64,000 nucleotides of DNA, taken from the NCBI RefSeq assembly GCF_001909285.1, contig NZ_MRSV01000001.1, forward strand, positions 232,684 through 296,683. The letters are read 5' to 3'. Both the position numbers and the translations under genes were made by a program. Below the pieces are notes generated by a model, which did no database searches, was not told where the DNA came from, and worked only from the letters and a program-made list of their open reading frames with translations. The stretch is from Exiguobacterium profundum (lineage in GTDB: Bacteria > Bacillota > Bacilli > Exiguobacteriales > Exiguobacteriaceae). This document shows positions 11,701 to 20,477 of this stretch, in pieces (position 1 is the first letter of the stretch; each line of letters opens with the position of its first letter).

Positions 11701-11865
11701 GCACTCGCACCGCTCGCACTCGGTCTCGAGGGTGGGGCACTCATCTCGAAAGGTCTCGGCGTCACCGTGATCGGCGGACTTACAAGTTCGACGCTCCTCA
11801 CGTTGCTCATCGTACCAATCGTCTATGAGTTCTTCGCACGATTCCGTAAGAAAAAACAAGCGTAA
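8713..11865 (+). CDS. swrC: RND-family efflux transporter (SwrC-like)
   Basis: A 1050-residue proton-driven exporter of the hydrophobe/amphiphile type in the single-membrane Firmicute setting; SwrC of B. subtilis exports surfactin. Topology is as expected: TM1 at about residues 12-30, a large outer loop, TM2-6 at about 375-530, a second outer loop, TM7-12 from about 880. The TM4 motif GAMTVAIGRVVDDSIVV contains the proton-relay Asp pair. Residues about 247-291 are a Pro/Thr-rich insert (repeats of TPTTP, VPTDVPTETPS) in the first porter loop that looks like a disordered tether. No membrane-fusion or outer-membrane partner lies nearby. AGAGGAG is upstream. Confidence 0.93.
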   Translation: MQKITSFSVNNKFAVWLMTIILTAAGLFAGLTMKLETLPDITTPTVSVTTIYPGASPEQVLEEVSTVLEDRLQNLNGVEQVRSSSFQNASNIQIDYDFSTDMDEAEQQVKDALSNVELPESAQDPQVSRLSFDAFPVIGAAISDESLDLAELTKLVEEEVQPALEGVEGAQTVQIAGQEIRRVELQFDQEALAEYNLTEDTVKQLIQANDARIALGLYELGDTEQAVVIDGKSETLEAFRDIQIPYSPAQSTPTTPSAPTELPPGQTPDVPTDVPTETPSALPPNVPTTVPTVALSELATIEDKGIEESISRSNGERSIGVQVTKTQDANTVDVVNAVKEVLNDFEAENDTANVSITLDQGQPIEESVETMLSKALLGGLFAILIILVFLRNFRSTIIAVISIPLSLLMALIVLKQLDITLNIMTLGAMTVAIGRVVDDSIVVIENIYRRLTRSNEPLRGKELIIAATKEVFIPIASSTIVTIAVFLPLGFVTGFVGELFLPFALTVVFALLASLLVAITVVPMMADSFFKNRDKLKPEEGPGKLAEWYRGVLNWSLNHKLVVFGLATALLIGSFALVPAIGVNFLNQDSEKTLFVTFDPEPGQTLEDSIAAAEVAEEYFMEEQPNATDVQFTVGGENPLNPGNNKQGIFIVQYDPDTEDFADVKLADIEKLNELASNGEWKEQDFSGGGATSGVTYNVYANSLEDLEAIVPTFIETIEEETDYVRQATSDLRESYVQYTFNVDQQAAAEAGVSAGQIAQVISQFQAPESPLTSVTVDDKQLDVVIPNEQVTYDSVDDLQAQEITTPFGPRPISDFIEIEEGTTPDTLVERDGKLLAQVSVELSTDKATEASAAIEERVSDIELPSGVSYDVGGVTEQIQESFTQLGLAMLAAIAIVYLVLVITFGGALTPFVVLFSLPYAIIGGLVALLITGETISVSALIGALMLIGIVVTNAIVLIDRVIHKEEAGLSTREALLEAAGTRLRPILMTALATIGALAPLALGLEGGALISKGLGVTVIGGLTSSTLLTLLIVPIVYEFFARFRKKKQA

Positions 11866-11873
11866 TCAAAAGA

Positions 11874-11906
11874 GAGTCGACTCATTCGAGTCGGCTCCCT
11901 TTTTTT
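11874..11906. terminator. intrinsic terminator of the efflux operon
   Basis: GAGTCGACTC, loop ATTC, GAGTCGGCTC, then CCT and a T7 run; lies between the pump gene and a convergent DUF1963 gene. Confidence 0.92.
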
Positions 11907-11910
11907 GCGT

Positions 11911-12648
11911 TCAATAACACTGCATAATGATTTCGGTTTCTCCAAACCGTTTGGCACGGAGAGCATCTTCCGGAATGAGAAAATAGAGAATACCCGAATC
12001 CCCGAACATGACGTCTAACTCCTCAGACGTGTCCATTTGAAACAATAGGAAAGGATGATCGAATCGTTCCCCATATGTTTCCTGTATCTCTTCAAAAACA
12101 TCACCTTGTACTTCACTCGGATGTCCACCGATTGCATGAAGTTCCTCTTGATTGAATTGTTCGAGTAACCGATCATACATCTCTTCGTCGAGCAGCTCAT
12201 ATAAACTGTATTCATTCTCTGCATAGCTTTCTTCAAAGGAAACAGCACGCTCATTCAAAGCTTCTCCAACCCGCACTCGCTCAAGTTGCGTTTCTTCCGT
12301 ATACAAGACACGCCAAAGATGACGCTCGTCCTCATCTCCCCAAGGTTGTTCTTCCAAGTCATAGAAGAAAGACAACAAACCTTCTTTTGGGAGTGCATCT
12401 ACGGATTCAAACTCAGCCAAATCACTTAAACGAAACTGAGCTAAAAACGTCATATTCTCTCCAGGATGCAAGTCTGCGTGTGGTAAGTCAGGATACCCGC
12501 CAAACTTAGAATGGCCAACCGCTACTTCTTCCCTTGTTGTCCGTGGCAAAATTGTCAAATTGACCCGCTTTGTGAACGCATGTAAAATGTCTTCCCTGTT
12601 TTGTAATCCATGCTCTTGAATAAATTGCTCAATCGTTTTTAGTTCCAT
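11911..12648 (-). CDS. DUF1963 (YwqG-like) protein
   Basis: 245 residues with the DUF1963 pattern: SKFGGYPDLP near residue 48, MTFLAQFRLSDLA near 66, GLLSFFYD near 90, IGGHPSEVQGD near 172, and FLLFQMDTSEELDVMFGDSGILYFLI near the end. Members such as B. subtilis YwqG have no established biochemical role; several sit with toxin or immunity genes, but nothing of that kind is visible here. It is a monocistronic gene with an upstream AT-rich region, sharing the 11874 terminator. Confidence 0.85.
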   Translation of the reverse strand: MELKTIEQFIQEHGLQNREDILHAFTKRVNLTILPRTTREEVAVGHSKFGGYPDLPHADLHPGENMTFLAQFRLSDLAEFESVDALPKEGLLSFFYDLEEQPWGDEDERHLWRVLYTEETQLERVRVGEALNERAVSFEESYAENEYSLYELLDEEMYDRLLEQFNQEELHAIGGHPSEVQGDVFEEIQETYGERFDHPFLLFQMDTSEELDVMFGDSGILYFLIPEDALRAKRFGETEIIMQCY

Positions 12649-12791
12649 CTCGACACCCCGCTTGTTTATGATAGATGTAGTATAGCATCCCGAACGTATG
12701 TACCCCTTATCTTTTTTGTCATTTTCTATTCTTGACCTCTCTCGTTGAATTTGAGAAGATTCATACGTTTTGAATGACGTGAAAGGAAGTC

Positions 12792-13151
12792 ATGTATATG
12801 AAATTATTAAAATGGATGATTGGGCTCGCTCTTTTATTCGGACTGAGCACGCTCGGAAACTGGATGGTTGAGACGTTCTCGTGGAAAGTACCAGGCAGCG
12901 TCATCGGCATGGTGCTCTTGCTCATCCTCTTGTTGACAAAAGTCATTCGCGTGGAATGGATTGAGGACAGTGCCGGATATTTAACGAAGCACCTCGCCTT
13001 CTTCTTCATCCCGATCGCCGTCGGTCTTATGGCATACGGAACGTTGTTAAAAGCTGCCGGCATCCCGCTCCTCATCACGTTACTCGCCAGCATGGCGGTC
13101 GGGATGGTCGTGACGGCGTTTGTTTCCGGGAGAGAAGGTGAGATATCATGA
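12792..13151 (+). CDS. cidA: CidA/LrgA-family holin-like membrane protein
   Basis: 119 residues with four predicted membrane helices and the family phrase VPGSVIGMVLLLILL (about residues 32-46). CidA/LrgA proteins modulate murein hydrolase activity and, with the partner, metabolite (pyruvate) transport; which of the two this is cannot be told from sequence alone. GAAAGGAAG is 3 bases before the ATG at 12792; an ATG six bases later is also possible. Its stop overlaps the start of the partner gene by four bases (ATGA), giving translational coupling. No LytTR or LysR regulator is adjacent. Confidence 0.9.
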   Translation: MYMKLLKWMIGLALLFGLSTLGNWMVETFSWKVPGSVIGMVLLLILLLTKVIRVEWIEDSAGYLTKHLAFFFIPIAVGLMAYGTLLKAAGIPLLITLLASMAVGMVVTAFVSGREGEIS

Positions 13152-13822
13152 CATACGTTTGGATTGGATTGACGATTCTCGTGTATTCGCTCAGTCGTCG
13201 ACTTTCCATGAAGTGGGCATCTCCGTTCACCAATGTCGTCTTCTTAAGTACAGCAATTTTGATTCTTCTGTTACTCGTGACAGGACAGTCCTATGATACG
13301 TATAAACCAGCCACCGACATCATCACCATCTTACTTGGTCCGGCGACGGTCGCCCTCGGGTTACCGCTCTATCGCAACTTACCTGTACTACTCGCCCGGG
13401 CAAAACGGGCCCTGAGTGCCATCGTACTCGGGTCACTCTCTACGATTTTTTTGGCTGTACTTTTCGGCAAACTGTTTTCGTTTACCGAAAACGTATTGAT
13501 TGCGCTATCGGTCAAATCAGCGACGTCTCCGATTGCCCTTGAGTTGGCTCGACAGCTAGAAGGAGATGCGACACTTGCCGCCTCGATTGCTGTTGCCTGC
13601 GGTATTTTAGGGGCGATGCTTGGACCGGTACTCTTGACATGGATCCGTATGGACGACCCGTTCACGCGTGGACTCACACTCGGGACAATCAGTCATGGAA
13701 TCGGGACCGCTCAGGCGGCAACGGAACATCCGTTGTCCGGTGCAACAGGTGGTGCCGCAATGGGATTGACCGCAATCTTCACCTCGTTTATCTTGCCGAT
13801 TCTATATCCGTTTCTCTTTTGA
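13148..13822 (+). CDS. cidB: CidB/LrgB-family membrane protein
   Basis: 224 residues, mostly hydrophobic, with typical LrgB blocks: [33 protein letters not shown] and [14 protein letters not shown]. It works with the CidA-like protein encoded directly upstream (4-base overlap). The pair is associated with autolysis control and pyruvate or other overflow metabolite handling in related bacteria. A terminator follows at once. Confidence 0.92.
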   Translation: MTYVWIGLTILVYSLSRRLSMKWASPFTNVVFLSTAILILLLLVTGQSYDTYKPATDIITILLGPATVALGLPLYRNLPVLLARAKRALSAIVLGSLSTIFLAVLFGKLFSFTENVLIALSVKSATSPIALELARQLEGDATLAASIAVACGILGAMLGPVLLTWIRMDDPFTRGLTLGTISHGIGTAQAATEHPLSGATGGAAMGLTAIFTSFILPILYPFLF

Positions 13823-13826
13823 ACAG

Positions 13827-13856
13827 GTCGCGTCCATCGATGGGCGCGACTTTTTT
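13827..13856 (+). terminator. intrinsic terminator of the cidAB-like operon
   Basis: GTCGCGTCCAT / ATGGGCGCGAC with a two-base centre and one mismatch, followed by six T. Confidence 0.9.
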
Positions 13857-13919
13857 GTTTCGACTTCGATTGCGCGTGATAAACTAATGAAGATGAAACT
13901 TATTATAGGAGGGCAATCC

Positions 13920-15158
13920 ATGCAAGCAAAATTAATTGAACGCTTAATGACGTACGCGAAGATTGATACACAGTCGGATTTCACAAGTGCGACAACACCA
14001 TCGACGGCCAAACAATGGGATTTGATTCGCCATTTGGAGAAAGAATTGAAAGATCTCGGACTGACAGACGTTGAGACGGACGAATACGGCTATCTCTTCG
14101 CCACACTTCCAAGTAACGTCGATTATGACGTCCCGACAATCGGCTTCCTTGCTCACGTCGATACGGCGACCGACTTCACAGGAACGAACGTGTCCCCTCA
14201 ACTCGTCGAGCATTATGAAGGTGGCGACATCGTCTTGAACGAGTCATTGAATGTCGTGTTATCACCAAAAGACTTCCCGGAACTGGACGGGTATGTCGGG
14301 CATACGCTCATGACAACGGACGGGACGACACTCCTCGGCGCGGATGATAAGGCAGGGATTGCTGAAATCGTTACAGCCGTTGAATACTTATTGGCCCATC
14401 CTGAGATTCCACACGGGACGGTCCGCATCGCCTTCACACCAGATGAAGAAATCGGCCGTGGACCACATAAATTCGATGTCGCCCGATTCAATGCAGACTT
14501 CGCTTATACGATGGACGGCGGACCACTCGGAGAGTTGCAGTATGAGAGCTTCAACGCAGCCGGTGCGACCATCACCTTCCACGGAACGAACGTACACCCA
14601 GGTAGCGCGAAAAATAAGATGGTGAACTCGATGAAGCTCGCGATGGCGTTCCAAAATCGGTTACCTGCTGATGAGGCACCAGAACGGACGAGCAATTATG
14701 AAGGATTCTTCCACTTGAACGGCTTCAATGGGGACGTCGAGAAGACGACGCTTCAATACATCATCCGCGATCACGACAAACAGAAGTTCGAAGCGCGTAA
14801 AGCGTTGATGGAGAAACTTGTCCTAAAAAGAAAACAAAAATACGGGGAAGAACGGATTGAACTCCAGATGGAAGACCAGTATTACAACATGGCTGAGAAA
14901 ATCGAGCCGGTCAAACACATCGTGGATACCGTCGCTGATGTCATGCGTGGTCTTGGCATCGAACCGAAGATCGAGCCGATTCGTGGTGGGACAGACGGTT
15001 CGCAACTTTCTTACATGGGACTCCCGACGCCGAACATCTTCACGGGTGGGGAGAACTATCACGGGAAGTTCGAATATGTCTCTGTGAATAACATGGAAAA
15101 AGCGACAACAGTCATCATCGAAACACTTCGCACATTCGCGAAACGTGCACAAGCATAA
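13920..15158 (+). CDS. pepT: peptidase T (tripeptide aminopeptidase, M20 family)
   Basis: Removes the N-terminal residue from tripeptides in the cytoplasm, using two zinc ions. 412 residues from the ATG at 13920, chosen because AGGAGGG lies 7 bases before it; the in-frame ATG at 13887 would add eleven residues without a ribosome site. M20 landmarks: [11 protein letters not shown] (metal His and Asp), [11 protein letters not shown] (bridging Asp), [14 protein letters not shown] (catalytic and metal Glu), and GGTDGSQLS near residue 355. It stands alone; downstream lies the hairpin that overlaps the osmC ribosome site. Confidence 0.95.
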   Translation: MQAKLIERLMTYAKIDTQSDFTSATTPSTAKQWDLIRHLEKELKDLGLTDVETDEYGYLFATLPSNVDYDVPTIGFLAHVDTATDFTGTNVSPQLVEHYEGGDIVLNESLNVVLSPKDFPELDGYVGHTLMTTDGTTLLGADDKAGIAEIVTAVEYLLAHPEIPHGTVRIAFTPDEEIGRGPHKFDVARFNADFAYTMDGGPLGELQYESFNAAGATITFHGTNVHPGSAKNKMVNSMKLAMAFQNRLPADEAPERTSNYEGFFHLNGFNGDVEKTTLQYIIRDHDKQKFEARKALMEKLVLKRKQKYGEERIELQMEDQYYNMAEKIEPVKHIVDTVADVMRGLGIEPKIEPIRGGTDGSQLSYMGLPTPNIFTGGENYHGKFEYVSVNNMEKATTVIIETLRTFAKRAQA

Positions 15159-15164
15159 CACATG

Positions 15165-15213
15165 CGCCTCCAATCGTTCTCTTTTACACTAGAGACATTG
15201 GAGGCGATTTTTG
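15165..15213 (+). terminator. pepT terminator whose 3' arm is the osmC Shine-Dalgarno
   Basis: CGCCTCCAAT (15165-15174) pairs perfectly with ATTGGAGGCG (15197-15206) across a 22-base loop, followed by ATTTTTG. The right arm contains the GGAGG of the osmC gene starting at 15214. The same structure could end pepT transcripts and mask the osmC ribosome site in readthrough RNA. Confidence 0.75.
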
Positions 15214-15675
15214 ATGAAACATACATTTAGCATGAACCTCGGCTGGGATGGCGGACGAAATGACGTCGGCACCCTCGAGGCCGAGCGATTAAAGACACAG
15301 ATTTCAATTCCGCCAGAGATGGACGGTCCTGGAGTTGGCACGAATCCGGATGAGATGTTACTCGGGGCAGCGGCAACGTGTTATATCATCACCCTCGCAG
15401 CCGTACTCGGGCGAAGTGATTTGACTCACCGTGGCATCACGATTGATGCAGAGGGCATCGTCGATGTGACAAACGGCATCTTCACTTACGAGACAATTCG
15501 CTATGCGACAACGATTCATGTACCTACAGAGATGACCGACCGAGACATCACGCTTGTCGAGCAAATCGCGAAAAAAGCGAAAGATCAATGTATGATTTCA
15601 CGCGCACTCGCAGGAAATGTAGCATTTGAGTTGAATACCGTCATTTCACGTAAAAGTGGCAATGATTTTATTTGA
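15214..15675 (+). CDS. OsmC/Ohr-family protein
   Basis: Peroxiredoxin-like family that reduces organic hydroperoxides with a pair of cysteines. 153 residues from ATG 15214 (GGAGG nine bases upstream). The first family Cys is in the LLGAAATCYIITLAAVL helix (about residue 52) and the second in AKDQCMISRAL (about residue 127), so both redox cysteines are present. It resembles the SACOL1771-like subgroup more than true Ohr. Its 3' end overlaps the next gene by 14 bases. Confidence 0.88.
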   Translation: MKHTFSMNLGWDGGRNDVGTLEAERLKTQISIPPEMDGPGVGTNPDEMLLGAAATCYIITLAAVLGRSDLTHRGITIDAEGIVDVTNGIFTYETIRYATTIHVPTEMTDRDITLVEQIAKKAKDQCMISRALAGNVAFELNTVISRKSGNDFI

Positions 15676-16381
15676 AAAAACTTTGAAAAAAGCGATAATT
15701 GTAAACAGACGTAATCGCTTTGTCATGGACGTACTCGTTGATGATTTGCTCGCGCCTTGCCATTGTCCTGTAACAGGAAGGATTGGGGATATTATATTTG
15801 AAAACATCCCCTGCCTCGTCTCAGAAACCTATGACTCGAATCGTAAAACCCACTTTACAGTCGAAGCCATTTCAGTCGATGGTGAACAATGGATTGGAAT
15901 CAATCAAGGTCGTGTAAACGACTATGTTGAAGCTTTCTTACTCGAGAACCAGCTTGATGCTTTCTCAACCCCGAGGGGAATCAAACGTGAAATAGTAATT
16001 GAAGGTGCACGGATCGATTTTCAGATTGATGGAATCTTCATGGAAGTGAAGGCTCCGCTCAGCGAACTACTCACTATTCCTCTCCCACACTTTAAACGTA
16101 GACGATTGAAACGACCCATCGAGACAGAACGGTTGATTCGTCATCTCCACGCTCTGATTTCCACTCTACCCCAAACCGGAAGAGCAGTCCTCTTATATGT
16201 TTTTTTTTTTTACGCACCAATTTATACCGGTAATTCCAACCGAAAACAAGACCATCTAATTCGTCAATTGATTAACGATGCGATACCTTCCGGATTAGAA
16301 ATATGGCAACTGAACTGCACTATTTCCCCTGAAGGAATTCGTTTACTTCGTTGCTTTGACACAACGTCTCACTTCAAGTAA
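15662..16381 (+). CDS. divergent SfsA-like protein
   Basis: SfsA proteins are DNA/RNA-binding, nuclease-like proteins first noted for affecting sugar fermentation in E. coli. Family features seen: RFVMDVLVDDLLAPCHCPVTGRIG (VDG..AHCPNTGR-like, about residues 19-42), RKTHFTVEAI, a DFQIDGIFMEVKAP block corresponding to the family's DFxL..EVK nuclease-like motif, and a terminal ISPEGIRLL strand. The sequence is clearly diverged. The ATG at 15662 lies inside osmC and has only a weak ribosome site; GTG 15656 is an alternative. A T12 run at 16200-16211 encodes FFF within it, so a slip would truncate the product. Confidence 0.7.
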   Translation: MILFEKTLKKAIIVNRRNRFVMDVLVDDLLAPCHCPVTGRIGDIIFENIPCLVSETYDSNRKTHFTVEAISVDGEQWIGINQGRVNDYVEAFLLENQLDAFSTPRGIKREIVIEGARIDFQIDGIFMEVKAPLSELLTIPLPHFKRRRLKRPIETERLIRHLHALISTLPQTGRAVLLYVFFFYAPIYTGNSNRKQDHLIRQLINDAIPSGLEIWQLNCTISPEGIRLLRCFDTTSHFK

Positions 16382-16412
16382 CCAAATGTATTAAGTGAGA
16401 CGTTATGTTTTT
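16363..16412 (+). terminator. intrinsic terminator overlapping the sfsA-like stop
   Basis: AACGTCTCACTT (16363-16374) pairs perfectly with AAGTGAGACGTT (16393-16404) over an 18-base loop, then ATGTTTTT. The left arm lies inside the last codons of the gene. Confidence 0.85.
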
Positions 16413-16546
16413 ACTAAACATATGATATGTTGGGAATTACCGAATAGAGTCATTTTTCTTTTCCACTTTTTACGCGACTGCGCGATTTTCAAAAACGTGA
16501 TACAATACACGTCGTAAACTAATCAGAAAAACGAGGGATACCATAC

Positions 16547-18172
16547 ATGATTACAGTAAATAACGTCAGCCTACAATTTGGCGGTCGCAAGTTGTTCGAA
16601 GAGGTGAACATCAAGTTCACGCCAGGCAACTGTTACGGATTGATCGGTGCGAACGGTGCCGGTAAATCGACATTCTTAAAGATTTTATCAGGTGAGCAAG
16701 ATACGACGACGGGTGATGTCAGCATCACACCAGGCGAACGTCTCGCCGTCCTCAAACAGGACCACTACGCGTATGAGGACAGTGCAGTTCTCGAGACCGT
16801 CATCATGGGTCACGAGCGTCTCTACAAAATAATGAAAGAAAAAGACGCCATCTACATGAAAGAAGACTTCTCAGATGAAGACGGGATGCGCGCAGCTGAA
16901 CTCGAAGGGGAATTCGCTGAGTTGAACGGTTGGGAAGCAGAGTCGGAAGCCTCGATGGTCCTGCAGGGTCTCGGTATCTCTGAAGCGCTCCACCAGAAAC
17001 AAATGAGCGAACTCACAGGTGGGGAGAAAGTCAAAGTCCTTCTTGCCCAAGCGCTCTTCGGTAAGCCAGATATCCTCCTCTTAGACGAGCCGACCAACGG
17101 ACTTGACCTAAAAGCGATTCAATGGTTAGAAGAATTCTTGATCAATTTTGAAAACACAGTCATCGTCGTTTCCCACGACCGTCACTTCTTGAACAAAGTC
17201 TGTACGCACATGGCCGACCTCGACTTCGGAAAAATCCAATTGTATGTCGGGAACTACGACTTCTGGTATGAGTCTAGCCAACTCGCTACACGTATGGCGG
17301 CAGATCAGAACAAGAAGAAAGAAGAGAAAATCAAAGAGCTTCAAAACTTTATCGCACGTTTCAGCTCGAACGCATCGAAAGCACGTCAAGCGACGTCGCG
17401 TAAGAAGTTGCTCGATAAGATCACACTTGATGACATCCGTCCGTCGTCACGTCGTTATCCGTTCGTTGGATTTACGATGGAGCGCGAAATCGGAAACGAT
17501 GTTCTCTATGTCGACAACGTATCGAAAACGATTGACGGCGTGAAAGTGCTCGATAACGTCACGTTCTCACTCAACAAGACGGACAAAGTCGCGTTTGTCG
17601 GTCGTTCGGACGTTGCCATCACGACACTCTTCAAAATCCTCATGGGTGAGATGGAGCCAGACACAGGATCAGTCAAATGGGGCGTAACGACGACTCAGTC
17701 ATACTTCCCGAAAGACAACTCAGAATACTTCGAGGGCTCAGAAAAGAGCATCCTTGACTGGTTGCGCCAGTTCTCGCCTGCCGATGAGTCAGACACGTTC
17801 CTTCGTGGATTCCTTGGCCGCATGCTCTTCTCAGGTGAAGAAGTCATGAAGAAGGCGTCTGTACTATCAGGGGGAGAAAAAGTACGTTGCATGCTCTCGA
17901 AGATGATGCTCTCGAACTCGAACGTGCTCGTCCTCGACGATCCGACGAACCACTTGGACCTCGAATCAATCACGGCACTCAACAACGGTCTCGAGTCGTT
18001 CAAAGGCGTGCTTCTCTTCAGCTCACATGACCATCAGCTCATCTCGACGATTGCGACACGCATCATTGAAGTGACACCGAATGGCATCGTGGATAAAGAA
18101 GCAACATACGATGAGTACTTGGAGAACGAGGCGCTTCAACAACAAGTTGAATCCCTTTACCAAAATGCATAA
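16547..18172 (+). CDS. ABC-F family ATPase (YbiT/YkpA-like)
   Basis: Soluble tandem ATPase of the ribosome-associated ABC-F group; the YbiT/YkpA branch is not known as a resistance factor. The first ATP site has Walker A GANGAGKST (about residues 34-42), signature LTGGEKVKV, Walker B LLLDEPTNGLD and H-loop VSHDRHF. A charged linker, rich in KKKEEK, spans about 245-310. The second site has signature LSGGEKVRC and Walker B LVLDDPTNHLD, but its Walker A reads GRSDVAITT, without the lysine and glycines needed for ordinary phosphate binding. An Asp also replaces the usual catalytic Glu there. The gene is monocistronic with its own terminator. Confidence 0.92.
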   Translation: MITVNNVSLQFGGRKLFEEVNIKFTPGNCYGLIGANGAGKSTFLKILSGEQDTTTGDVSITPGERLAVLKQDHYAYEDSAVLETVIMGHERLYKIMKEKDAIYMKEDFSDEDGMRAAELEGEFAELNGWEAESEASMVLQGLGISEALHQKQMSELTGGEKVKVLLAQALFGKPDILLLDEPTNGLDLKAIQWLEEFLINFENTVIVVSHDRHFLNKVCTHMADLDFGKIQLYVGNYDFWYESSQLATRMAADQNKKKEEKIKELQNFIARFSSNASKARQATSRKKLLDKITLDDIRPSSRRYPFVGFTMEREIGNDVLYVDNVSKTIDGVKVLDNVTFSLNKTDKVAFVGRSDVAITTLFKILMGEMEPDTGSVKWGVTTTQSYFPKDNSEYFEGSEKSILDWLRQFSPADESDTFLRGFLGRMLFSGEEVMKKASVLSGGEKVRCMLSKMMLSNSNVLVLDDPTNHLDLESITALNNGLESFKGVLLFSSHDHQLISTIATRIIEVTPNGIVDKEATYDEYLENEALQQQVESLYQNA

Positions 18173-18173
18173 T

Positions 18174-18205
18174 AAAAAATCGGCTCAAACGCGAGCCGAT
18201 TTTTT
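18174..18205. terminator. bidirectional terminator between ABC-F and lipoprotein genes
   Basis: ATCGGCTC / GAGCCGAT stem with loop AAACGC, flanked by A and T runs that extend the pairing; serves two convergent genes. Confidence 0.92.
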
Positions 18206-18953
18206 ATTTAACGTTTACCGTTTCCATCACGTGCTCATGAATGTCATGACCTTTCGTGACATGGACTTGAACGTTGTATGCGCCTGATTCAGCAAAAGTG
18301 TGTGCACCTTTATACATCCCAGCATCTGCTTCCTCCAACTTCACCCATTCATGCTTCTCTGCCCCATCTTGGAAGATTTCGAGCTGTACGTCCGCTCCAG
18401 CGAGCATCTCGTCTTCAATCATGACGTGTACCATGAATGGTTGTTCTTCCCCTGCTGTCGCCTCTTTCGGGTCAAGCGTGATATCCGCTCCAGCGTGGTG
18501 ATGATGCTCACTCTCTTCTTCTGCTTCAGCAGCCGTTTCTGGATGTCCAACCGTCACGTTTGTCGTCGGCATGGTGTGCATCGAACGCGCTGTCACGTGA
18601 ACCTGAACCGTATAGACCGCTTCTTCCGCGAACGTCGTCTCCGCTTCATAGATACCGTCTTTCGTGAGTGACGCCTTGATCATCTCACTTTCTTCCTTCG
18701 CACCATTCTTCCATACCTCGAACTTGATTTCATCCGCATCGTCTACAGGTTGACCATCTTGCGTGACTGTTACTGATAAAGGTACCGCCTCTCCCTTTTC
18801 AGCCGTTGCCTCTACCGTCAACTCTGCCTCGACCGGTTCCATTGACTGTGGAACAGCCGCGCTCTCCGCTTCTTTCTCCGTACCACACGCACCGAGTACG
18901 AATAACCCGATGAGTCCAAACACGACCCCAAACCGTGTCATCATCTTTTTCAT
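18204..18953 (-). CDS. lipoprotein with two YtkA/FixH-like domains
   Basis: The lipobox is LVLGAC, with the lipidated Cys at about residue 23 from the ATG at 18953 (an ATG directly before it is equally possible; AAGGAGG precedes both). Two immunoglobulin-like YtkA domains follow, at about 45-135 and 165-249. Each ends with the same pattern (GxYxaxxTFaExGxYxVQVHVT). Between them is an acidic, His-rich link with EESEHHHHAG, a plausible metal-binding spot. YtkA-like domains occur in proteins tied to copper handling and cytochrome oxidase assembly, but the function is not established. A related single-domain lipoprotein with a PepSY partner is encoded at 20768-22527. Confidence 0.8.
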   Translation of the reverse strand: MKKMMTRFGVVFGLIGLFVLGACGTEKEAESAAVPQSMEPVEAELTVEATAEKGEAVPLSVTVTQDGQPVDDADEIKFEVWKNGAKEESEMIKASLTKDGIYEAETTFAEEAVYTVQVHVTARSMHTMPTTNVTVGHPETAAEAEEESEHHHHAGADITLDPKEATAGEEQPFMVHVMIEDEMLAGADVQLEIFQDGAEKHEWVKLEEADAGMYKGAHTFAESGAYNVQVHVTKGHDIHEHVMETVNVK

Positions 18954-19218
18954 CATAAGTCCTCCTTATAAATCGCTTACATCTTTCACACATTGTTCAT
19001 GATACCATCTCTTTCCAAAAAGAGTGTGAGCATTCTGTGATATATCCCACGATACATTCTCACAAATTTCACACATATAGTTGAATCAAAATTTATTGAG
19101 TACATTTCCGAATTTTAGTAAATCATTTCTAAAAAGGGGTATATAAAATATATCAAGGTCAATCATTTGGAAAGTCTTAACATCAAGAGAGTTACATCAT
19201 GAATGGAGGCGAATTCAG

Positions 19219-20412
19219 ATGAAACGTAAGGTCATTCGTGGGGCGATGGCACTGTTCATCTTATTGGCGATGGTGATCACACAATCGATTTCCGTCAGTG
19301 CCGCCGCTTCAAAATTTGTCACGAGCGTGAACACGACGAGCAAGGTCGTCGCATTGACGTTCGATGACGGGGCAGACGGGGCGAACACGAACAAGATTTT
19401 AGACAAAAAAACAAAAAACAATGTCAAAGCCACTTTCTTTTTAACGGGGTCGGGCGCAAATAACCATCCACAGTACATTAAAAATATCGCCGCAAAAGGA
19501 CATCAACTCGGAAATCACTCGTATACACACCCTGACTTCACCAAACTGACTGCCACGCAGATGAAATCCGAACTCGACCGCACGGAAGCTTTGATTAAAT
19601 CGTTGACCGGAAAAACGACAAAACCGATTTTCAGAGCCCCGTTTGGTGCAGTGAATAGTACCGTATTGAGCGGTGTCGGGGCTGCAGGATACGGATACAC
19701 GATTCAATGGAACATTGATACGATTGACTGGAAAGGGTTGACCGCGAGCCAAATCAACACGAAAGTTCAGACCAACATCAAACCGGGTTCAATCGTCTTG
19801 ATGCATACCGGAGCCGGGGCCCCGGGTACACCGCTCGCACTCCCAACGATGATTTCACAACTCAAAGCAAAAGGGTACAAATTTGTCACGGTCTCGCAAT
19901 TACTGGCCTATCAAAACACATCGACGAACAAAACGTATACCGTGAAGTCAGGTGATACGTTGTACAGTATCGCACGGACATACGGTGTCACCGTGTCGGC
20001 GCTTGCGGCTGCCAACAACATCACGAACTACAGCTTAATCTATGTCGGACAAGTGCTCATCATCCCAGGGACGACCGTCACACCACCCCCTTCGACGACT
20101 GTGAAATACACTGTGAAATCGGGCGACACACTCTACAAGATTGCGACGATGTACAACAAGACCGTCGCAAAAATCGCAGCCGCCAATAACATCACAAACG
20201 TCAACTCCATTTACGTCGGACAAGTACTCATCATTCCAACCACGACCGTCACACCTCCTACGACGACCGTGAAATATACGGTGAAATCGGGCGACACACT
20301 CTACAAGATTGCAACGATGTACAACACGACTGTCGCGAAGATCGCAGCGGCCAATAACATCACAAACGTCAACTCCATCTACGTCGGACAAGTGTTGACC
20401 ATTCCAAAATGA
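19219..20412 (+). CDS. polysaccharide deacetylase with three C-terminal LysM repeats
   Basis: Secreted wall enzyme that removes acetyl groups from peptidoglycan or chitin-like sugars. Signal peptide at residues 1-30 (ending VSAAA). NodB domain at about 38-225: motif 1 TFDDG with the catalytic Asp and metal Asp, motif 2 HSYTH with metal histidines, motif 3 RAPFG, motif 4 DTIDWKG, motif 5 IVLMHTG. Three LysM units follow (from about residues 236, 294 and 350), each starting [10 protein letters not shown] and ending IYVGQVL-IP, joined by Thr/Pro linkers. LysM binds glycan, keeping the enzyme at the wall. GGAGGCGA precedes the ATG. Confidence 0.94.
   Translation: MKRKVIRGAMALFILLAMVITQSISVSAAASKFVTSVNTTSKVVALTFDDGADGANTNKILDKKTKNNVKATFFLTGSGANNHPQYIKNIAAKGHQLGNHSYTHPDFTKLTATQMKSELDRTEALIKSLTGKTTKPIFRAPFGAVNSTVLSGVGAAGYGYTIQWNIDTIDWKGLTASQINTKVQTNIKPGSIVLMHTGAGAPGTPLALPTMISQLKAKGYKFVTVSQLLAYQNTSTNKTYTVKSGDTLYSIARTYGVTVSALAAANNITNYSLIYVGQVLIIPGTTVTPPPSTTVKYTVKSGDTLYKIATMYNKTVAKIAAANNITNVNSIYVGQVLIIPTTTVTPPTTTVKYTVKSGDTLYKIATMYNTTVAKIAAANNITNVNSIYVGQVLTIPK
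20101..20412 (+). repeat. near-identical tandem LysM-coding repeats, 168-base period
   Basis: The copy starting at 20101 and the copy starting at 20269 differ at only a few bases, mostly third codon positions, over the LysM unit. The first LysM copy (from about 19936) is more diverged, so the last two arose by recent duplication or gene conversion. Confidence 0.85.
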
Positions 20413-20477
20413 GTGCACTGTGAATCTTTTCCTATTTCTGTGACGTATCGTATACAAACAGGAAAAGAGGAATTGCT

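Noticed and set aside
19000..19218. TGTGATATATCCCACG as a further Fnr site
   Set aside because: The second half matches TCACA at too few positions and neighbouring genes have no anaerobic link.
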